A stretch of 64,000 nt of DNA from Symbiodinium natans (Eukaryota > Sar > Dinophyceae > Suessiales > Symbiodiniaceae): the NCBI GenBank assembly GCA_905221605.1, contig CAJNDS010002101.1, positions 610,280 through 674,279 of the forward strand, in the 5' to 3' direction. Of this stretch, positions 57,520 to 64,000 are shown in pieces (position 1 is the stretch's first letter; each line of letters begins with the position of its first letter). The position numbers and the translations under genes are program-made. The notes beneath the pieces were generated by a model. It saw only the letters and a list, made by a program, of their open reading frames with translations, did no database searches and was not told the DNA's origin.

Positions 57520-58620
57520 AAGGCTTCATCTTCCCCTTCGAAGCTTTCGAAGCCTTCGAAGCCGAAGGGTCGAAGGGGGGCCTTCGAGGGGGGTTGGGCT
57601 TAAAGGCTTTGACCCTTTGCCCCCCCCCAAAGGGCCCCTTTGTAGGGACTCCTTTGAAGGGGGGCTTAAGGAGGGCTTAAAGGGGGGCTGAAAGGGGGGC
57701 TTAAGGTTTCGAAGGCGAGGACGAAGGGGGAGGGGGCTTCGAAGGCTTCGAAGGTGAGGACGAAGGGGCTTCGTCCTCTCTTCCAAACCTTTGAAGCCTT
57801 CGAAGGCCTCTTCGTTCTCATGAGCCGAAGGGGGGCTTCAGACCTTCAGCGCGAAGGAACTTAAGCCCCCCCCTTAAGCCCCCCCTCCTTTTAAGCCGCC
57901 CCTTTAAGCCCCTCTTAAGCCTCTCCCTTCCCCTTAAAGCCCCTTAAAGCCCTTTTAAGCCCCCTTTGATTTAAAGCCCCCTTTAAACCCCCCTTTGAGC
58001 CCCCTTTTGTTTTTTGAATTTCATCTTTCGAAAAATTAGAGGAGAAGAGAGAAGGGAATTTATTCTAAATTCGAGAACAGAGAAGTGAGACTCTAAACAC
58101 ATTTCCCTTTACAAATTCCACCCCGCTACTTCTTCAATCACCACCGAAAGTGCTCCCGTGGCTTTACTGGGGGCTGCATCCCGTTACCCTTCGGCGAAGG
58201 GGGCTTCGAAGCCTTCGAAGCCTTCAAAGCCGAAGGGTCGAAGGAGGGGGGGGGGGGGGGGGGGGGGGGAGGCTGAAGGTCTGAAGGCTTCGAAGGCTTC
58301 GAAGGTGAGGATGAAGGCTTCGAAGGCTTCGGAGGTGAGGGCGAAGGCTTCGCAGGCTTCGAAGGGTGAGGACGCAGGGGCTTGGAAGGCTTCGAAGGTG
58401 AGAACGAAGGGGGCTTCAAAAGCTTCGAAGGCGAGGACGAAGGGGGGGCTTGGAAGGCTTCGAAGGTGAGAACGAAGGGGGCTTCGAAGGCTTCGAAGGC
58501 GAGGACGAAGGGGGGGGGTTTCGAAGGCTTCGAAGGCTTCGAAGGGTGAGGACGAAGGGGGCTTCCAAGGCTTCGGAGGCGAGGACGAAGGGTGGGGGGC
58601 TTGGAAGGGTGAGGCTCCCA
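57520..58620. repeat. TTCGAAGGC-based low-complexity domain, block 2
   Basis: Same unit as block 1. It includes CTTAAGCCCCCCTT-type runs at 57840-58010, a pure G run of about 19 near 58250, and a second copy of the GGCTGCATCCCGTTACCCTT module at 58169 followed by more than 100 bp nearly identical to block 1 (CTTCGGCGAAGGGGGCTTCG onward). Confidence 0.95.
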
Positions 58621-58971
58621 GGTTCCGAATGCCATGGGCTTCAGCTTCGCGATTTCTCTCCCTGGTGCTGCCGGGTGCGGGGAGTCAGGGTCGCGATTTT
58701 TGCTGTGCTATTCCTCTAGAGGGCCCATAAGCTTCAGATGATTTCTCTCCTGCTGCTCCCAGCTTCCATGGGCCTCAGGTTCTTGGGCACCGGTAGCATC
58801 CTGAGCAGCCGCTGTGCTACCCATTGTTGTATCCATAAGCACGCTGTCTGCAAGTGACGTACTCGTCCAACACCCAGCCTGGACGCGATAGCGCGCGCCA
58901 CGGAGGAATCTGATCTTATCACCAGGGCCGCCTCGGTGCGCATGAGGAACTCCCAGGCCTTCTTCACGAGA

Positions 58972-59690
58972 GGGATTTTCGTTGTGCAAATGTAGTACTG
59001 GGAGGATAGAGCGAGGGGCACGAGAGCTGACTGCGGCGCGTGCGACCGCGCGTACGGCGGCGCGGGAAGCGGAAGGAATTTTCGTTGTATTGTAGTACAA
59101 ATGCAGTACTGGGAGGACAGAGGCGGAGGAGCGCGCGTGCGACGGCGCGAATAGCGGCGCGGGAAGCGGCGGGATTTTCGAACAAATGTAGTGGTGGGAG
59201 GACAGAGCCGGAGGGGCCCGAGAGCGGACTGCGGCGCGTACGACGGCGCGGGAAGCGGAGGGATTTTCCTTGAATTGTAGTACAAATGTAGTATTGAGGA
59301 CAGAGCCGGAAGGGCGCGAGAGCGGACTGCGCCGCGTACGACGGCGCGTACGGCGGCGCGGGAAGAGGAAGGAATTTTCGTTGCATTGTAGTAAAACTGC
59401 AGTACTGGGAGGACAGAGCCGGAGGGGCGCGAGAGCGGACTGCGGCGCGTGCGACGGCGCGTACAGCGGCGCGGGAAGCGGCGGGATTTTCGCACAAATG
59501 TAGTAGTGGGCCGGAGGGGCGCGAGAGCGGACTGCGGCGCGTACGACTGCGCGTACGGCGGCGTGGGAAGTGGAGGGATTTTCGTTGAATGGTAGTACAA
59601 ATGTAGTACTGGGAGGACAGATCCGGAGCGGCGCGCGAGGGGACTGCGGCGCGTATATGCTGCGGCGCGTACGGCGGCTCGTGCCTTATT
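58972..59690. repeat. GC-rich minisatellite, about seven units of 88-115 bp
   Basis: Each unit starts near GGGATTTTCGTTG, goes through GTAGTACAAATGTAGTACTG, then GAGGACAGAGCCGGAGGGGC and GCGAGAGCGGACTGCGGCGC, and ends in CG-rich GTACGACGGCGCGTACGGCG. Unit starts are near 58975, 59086, 59174, 59262, 59377, 59486 and 59579. Units differ by whole-block deletions of the CGTACGRCGGCG part. Confidence 0.93.
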
Positions 59691-59694
59691 ACCT

Positions 59695-60040
59695 TTTTAT
59701 ATACTCTTCCATAAAATGTGCATACGGAATGGATGTTAAAGTGGGGGTTTCATTCCGGCACTGTTGTGATTCGGATTGTTTTTGGGTTCCTGGCTTGACC
59801 TTGTTTTTTGTCAAACCCGGAGCTCGACTTCAGTGTGAAGATCCAGAGCGTCTGTACGGCTTTCCAAGCAGCTAGTTGAGATTGTTGGAGGCGCCCATGA
59901 AATTGCTGCATAGAGGACTTCTTTTGTTCAGAACAGAGAGCCCCCTGCTCAGCCTTCACTGCTGCGCCGGTCGTCTCAATCCGGCCCTGTGGGATGGCTG
60001 GTTGTGTGGTCGTCCGATCTTCACTTCCTCTGAATGATGG
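59695..60040. other. Single-copy spacer between repeat arrays
   Basis: No gene seen. It separates the GC-rich minisatellite from the triplet tract. Confidence 0.4.
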
Positions 60041-60045
60041 GTATC

Positions 60046-60090
60046 ATTGCTACTACTACTACTACGACGACGACGACGACGACGACGACG

Positions 60091-60155
<65 letters not shown>
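60046..60155. repeat. Triplet tract (TAC)n with embedded (GAC)n
   Basis: TAC/ACT units, about eight GAC units, then about 25 TAC units, ending exactly where the higher-order array begins. Poly-Ser, poly-Val and poly-Tyr frames through it are not proteins. Confidence 0.98.
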
Positions 60156-60156
<1 letters not shown>

Positions 60157-63100
60157 GTGGATGGACAAAATCTTGCATGACCCCCTGCGTTACACGTGTG
60201 CGACGGTTGGTAATCGAGCTCCCCGCACCCGTCGAATTTCACTGTTGCGTGCGCATATGGGTGATGCAGGATTTCGGTCATTCACACACATGCACTTTCG
60301 AAGCATTGCAAGGACGGCAATGTTAAGATTCAGGGTTTGGAAGGGATGAGCTGCATGATAAGAATGATGCAGGATTTCGTCCATCAACAGTCTGGAGACT
60401 TGCAAGTTTTTTCGGAAACTCTGGTCTCTAGACACGGCTGACCAAAGTCAACTGAGGGCCGTATGTGAGGGGCCAGGATGGGGCAGAAAGTCCGGAATGT
60501 GGTATTTTTCAAGTTTCAAATTGTTTCCATAGTTTCAAATTAGTTTCCAGTCAGTTTCAAATTAGTTTCAAAATCCAGTTGCAAAATCGCTGTTAAGGGG
60601 GAACTGCAATTTCTGTCCGCGCTTTTTGAAAACCAGGAATCTCTGAGATTCCTTCATTTTTTGAGTCGCACGTAGGAAAATGCAGTTTCCCCTTAACAGC
60701 GATTTTGCAACTGGATTTTGAAACTATTTTGAAACTAATTTGAAACTACAGAAACGAATTTGAAACTTGAAAAACGCGACATTTCTGCTCTTTGGTGCTT
60801 GGCCACACCCGAGAAAGAGGAGAGCTTAGGCTTGAAGCTGCAAAAAGTACATCTCCGACATTCTTCCCAAAGGCCATTCTCCGACAATCTTCCCAAAAGC
60901 CATTCCAGCAACAACTCTTGCCAACAAGTCAGTCAATTATCTTGTCCGAGACTGTGGATTATCTTGTCCGAGACTGTCTGGAGACTTGCAAGTTTTCGGA
61001 AACTCTGGTCTCTAGACACGGCTGACCAAAGTCAACTGAGGGCCGTATGTGAGGGGCCAGGATGGGGCAGAAAGTCCGGAATGTGGTATTTTCCAAGTTT
61101 CAAATTGTTTCCATAGTTTCAAATTAGTTTCCAGTCAGTTTCAAATTAGTTTCAAAATCCAGTTGCAAAATCGCTGTTAAGGGGGAACTGCAATTTCTGT
61201 CCGCGCTTTTTGAAAACCAGGAATCTCTGAGATTCCTTCATTTTTTGAGTCGCACGTAGGAAAATGCAGTTTCCCCTTAACAGCGATTTTGCAACTGGAT
61301 TTTGAAACTATTTTGAAACTAATTTGAAACTACAGAAACGAATTTGAAACTTGAAAAACGCGACATTTCTGCTCTTTGGTGCTTGGCCACACCCGAGAAA
61401 GAGGAGAGCTTAGGCTTGAAGCTGCAAAAAGTACATCTCCGACATTCTTCCCAAAGGCCATTCTCCGACAATCTTCCCAAAAGCCATTCCAGCAACAACT
61501 CTTGCCAACAAGTCAGTCAATTATCTTGTCCGAGACTGTGGATGGACAAAATCTTGCATGACCCCCTGCGTTACACGTGTGCGACGGTTGGTAATCGAGC
61601 TCCCCGCACCCGTCGAATTTCAATGTTGCGTGCGCATATGGGTGATGCAGGATTTCGGTCATTCACACACATGCACTTTCGAAGCATTGCAAGGACGGCA
61701 ATGTTAAGATTCAGGGTTTGGAAGGGATGAGCTGCATGATAAGAATGATGCAGGATTTCGTCCATCAACAGTCTGGAGACTTGCAAGTTTTTTCGGAAAC
61801 TCTGGTCTCTAGACACGGCTGACCAAAGTCAACTGAGGGCCGTATGTGAGGGGCCAGGATGGGGCAGAAAGTCCGGAATGTGGTATTTTTCAAGTTTCAA
61901 ATTGTTTCCATAGTTTCAAATTAGTTTCCAGTCAGTTTCAAATTAGTTTCAAAATCCAGTTGCAAAATCGCTGTTAAGGGGGAACTGCAATTTCTGTCCG
62001 CGCTTTTTGAAAACCAGGAATCTCTGAGATTCCTTCATTTTTTGAATCGCACGTAGGAAAATCCAGTTTCCCTTTAACAGCGATTTTGCAACTGGATTTT
62101 GAAACTATTTTGAAACTAATTTGCAACTACAGAAACGAATTTGAAACTTGAAAAACGCGACATTTCTGCTCTTTGGTGCTTGGCCACACCCGAGAAAGAG
62201 GAGAGCTTAGGCTTGAAGCTGCACAAAGTACATCTCCGACATTCTTCCCAAAGGCCATTCTCCGACAATCTTCCCAAAAGCCATTCCAGCAACAACTCTT
62301 GCCAACAAGTCAGTCAATTATCTTGTCCGAGACTGTGGATTATCTTGTCCGAGACTGTCTGGAGACTTGCAAGTTTTCGGAAACTCTGGTCTCTAGACAC
62401 GGCTGACCAAAGTCAACTGAGGGCCGTATGTGAGGGGCCAGGATGGGGCAGAAAGTCCGGAATGTGGTATTTTCCAAGTTTCAAATTGTTTCCATAGTTT
62501 CAAATTAGTTTCCAGTCAGTTTCAAATTAGTTTCAAAATCCAGTTGCAAAATCGCTGTTAAGGGGGAACTGCAATTTCTGTCCGCGCTTTTTGAAAACCA
62601 GGAATCTCTGAGATTCCTTCATTTTTTGAGTCGCACGTAGGAAAATGCAGTTTCCCCTTAACAGCGATTTTGCAACTGGATTTTGAAACTATTTTGAAAC
62701 TAATTTGAAACTACAGAAACGAATTTGAAACTTGAAAAACGCGACATTTCTGCTCTTTGGTGCTTGGCCACACCCGAGAAAGAGGAGAGCTTAGGCTTGA
62801 AGCTGCAAAAAGTACATCTCCGACATTCTTCCCAAAGGCCATTCTCCGACAATCTTCCCAAAAGCCATTCCAGCAACAACTCTTGCCAACAAGTCAGTCA
62901 ATTATCTTGTCCGAGACTGTGGATTATCTTGTCCGAGACTGTGGATGGACAAAATCTTGCATGACCCCCTGCGTTACACGTGTGCGACGGTTGGTAATCG
63001 AGCTCCCCGCACCCGTCGAATTTCAATGTTGCGTGCGCATATGGGTGATGCAGGATTTCGGTCATTCACACACATGCACTTTCGAAGCATTGCAAGGACG

Positions 63101-64000
63101 GCAATGTTAAGATTCAGGGTTTGGAAGGGATGAGCTGCATGATAAGAATGATGCAGGATTTCGTCCATCAACAGTCTGGAGACTTGCAAGTTTTTTCGGA
63201 AACTCTGGTCTCTAGACACGGCTGACCAAAGTCAACTGAGGGCCGTATGTGAGGGGCCAGGATGGGGCAGAAAGTCCGGAATGTGGTATTTTTCAAGTTT
63301 CAAATTGTTTCCATAGTTTCAAATTAGTTTCCAGTCAGTTTCAAATTAGTTTCAAAATCCAGTTGCAAAATCGCTGTTAAGGGGGAACTGCAATTTCTGT
63401 CCGCGCTTTTTGAAAACCAGGAATCTCTGAGATTCCTTCATTTTTTGAGTCGCGCGTAGGAAAATGCAGTTTCCCCTTAACAGCGATTTTGCAACTGGAT
63501 TTTGAAACTATTTTGAAACTAATTTGAAACTACAGAAACGAATTTGAAACTTGAAAAACGCGACATTTCTGCTCTTTGGTGCTTGGCCACACCCGAGAAA
63601 GAGGAGAGCTTAGGCTTGAAGCTGCAAAAAGTACATCTCCGACATTCTTCCCAAAGGCCATTCTCCGACAATCTTCCCAAAAGCCATTCCAGCAGCAACT
63701 CTTGCCAACGAGTCAGTCAATTATCTTGTCCGAGACTGTCTGGAGACTTGCAAGTTTTCGGAAACTCTGGTCTCTAGTCACGGCTGACCAAAGTCAACTG
63801 AGGGCCGTATGTGAGGGGCCAGGATGGGGCAGAAAGTCCGGAATGTGGTATTTTTCAAGTTTCAAATTGTTTCCATAGTTTCAAATTAGTTTCCAGTCAG
63901 TTTCAAATTAGTTTCAAAATCCAGTTGCAAAATCGCTGTTAAGGGGGAACTGCAATTTCTGTCCGCGCTTTTTGAAAACCAGGAATCTCTGAGATTCCTT
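60157..64000. repeat. Higher-order tandem array of foldback units
   Basis: A core unit is marked by GAAACGAATTTGAAACTTGA at about 60751, 61335, 62132, 62716 and 63535, giving spacings of about 584, 797, 584 and 819. Long units carry an extra module of about 210 bp starting GATGGACAAAATCTTGCATG (60160, 61541, 62944). Short and long units alternate, giving a higher-order period of about 1381-1403. Identity between copies is very high by eye, with only scattered substitutions. Every unit contains the inverted repeat listed separately. Recurrent plus-strand frames of 80-128 codons (start MKLEKRDISALWCLATPEKE) come with the repeat. The array runs off the window end. Confidence 0.95.
60523..60773. 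repeat. Long inverted repeat (foldback) inside each array unit, first copy
   Basis: Left arm runs from about 60523 (AGTTTCAAATTGTTTCC) through AATCCAGTTGCAAAATCGCT and GTTAAGGGGGAACTGCA. Right arm from about 60680 is its reverse complement (TGCAGTTTCCCCTTAACAGC, GATTTTGCAACTGGATT, then TTTGAAAC). Arms are about 65-95 bp and imperfect. The loop, about 75 bp, itself holds AGGAATCTCTGAGATTCCTT, a second nested palindrome. Further copies are centred near 61235, 62030, 62617, 63435, and one is cut at the window end. Confidence 0.93.

Noticed and set aside
58734-59600. Minus-strand open frame of 288 codons over the GC-rich minisatellite
   Set aside because: Periodic text (RFPRRRTRRSPLS) with the minisatellite period and no domain.
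59956-60281. Poly-Ser, poly-Val, poly-Tyr and poly-Leu frames
   Set aside because: Direct translations of the triplet tract.
60760-63878. Repeated genes starting MKLEKRDISALWCL
   Set aside because: They recur only because the satellite unit recurs. They end at different points in short and long units and have no family match.
1-64000. Prokaryotic defence system, prophage or viral genome
   Set aside because: Intron-rich eukaryotic genes throughout. No integrase, capsid, polymerase or nuclease gene was recognised.

Overview
This looks like nuclear DNA of a dinoflagellate, probably a Suessiales/Symbiodiniaceae-type genome. Four things point there. Genes are split into many small exons that can be joined by eye in frame to give recognisable eukaryotic proteins. 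Most of the introns begin with GC or GA rather than GT and end in AG followed by an exon G. All resolved genes lie on the minus strand, as expected of a dinoflagellate unidirectional gene array. Telomere-type CCCTAAA/TTTAGGG tracts occur internally. There are no prokaryotic operons, Shine-Dalgarno sites, IS elements or CRISPR arrays, and I recognised no tRNA or rRNA gene.

Layout, all genes minus strand. 3.19-5.86 kb: a voltage-sensor/CNBD cation channel. 7.72-8.18 kb: telomere-like blocks. 8.93-10.2 kb: unknown exons. 11.58-13.7 kb: a probable TFIIF-alpha-like gene. 15.8-18.6 kb: a HEAT-repeat protein. 19.4-22.1 kb: unknown exons. 23.6-26.2 kb: a STE20/OSR1-like kinase reconstructed over 15 exons. 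26.7-30.2 kb: unknown exons. 30.8-32.8 kb: a polypeptide GalNAc-transferase-like glycosyltransferase. 34.95-36.0 kb: a plastid PAP/fibrillin. 37-38.2 kb: unknown exons. 39.74-41.48 kb: the cap-binding subunit NCBP2/CBP20. 42.7-44.35 kb: a short-chain dehydrogenase. 45.2-46.8 kb: possible aspartic-protease and unknown exons. 47.65-50.6 kb: a large tryptophan-rich Sfi1/centrin-binding-like protein.

From about 51 kb the character changes to repeats. 52.7 kb has a two-copy tandem. 54-58.6 kb is a very low-complexity domain built on TTCGAAGGC, with an embedded array of splice-acceptor-like units and a lower-GC island of possible plus-strand coding. 58.97-59.69 kb is a GC-rich minisatellite. 60.05-60.15 kb is a triplet tract. 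60.16-64 kb is a higher-order tandem array whose units each carry a long inverted repeat.

The genes have no obvious common pathway: they cover ion transport, signalling, secretory-pathway glycosylation, plastid lipid bodies, mRNA cap binding, transcription and the cytoskeleton. That is normal for dinoflagellate arrays, where the shared feature is transcriptional direction. The most interesting material is the splice-site usage, many unrelated 10-bp tandem repeats, mostly in introns or between genes, and the repeat domains after 54 kb.
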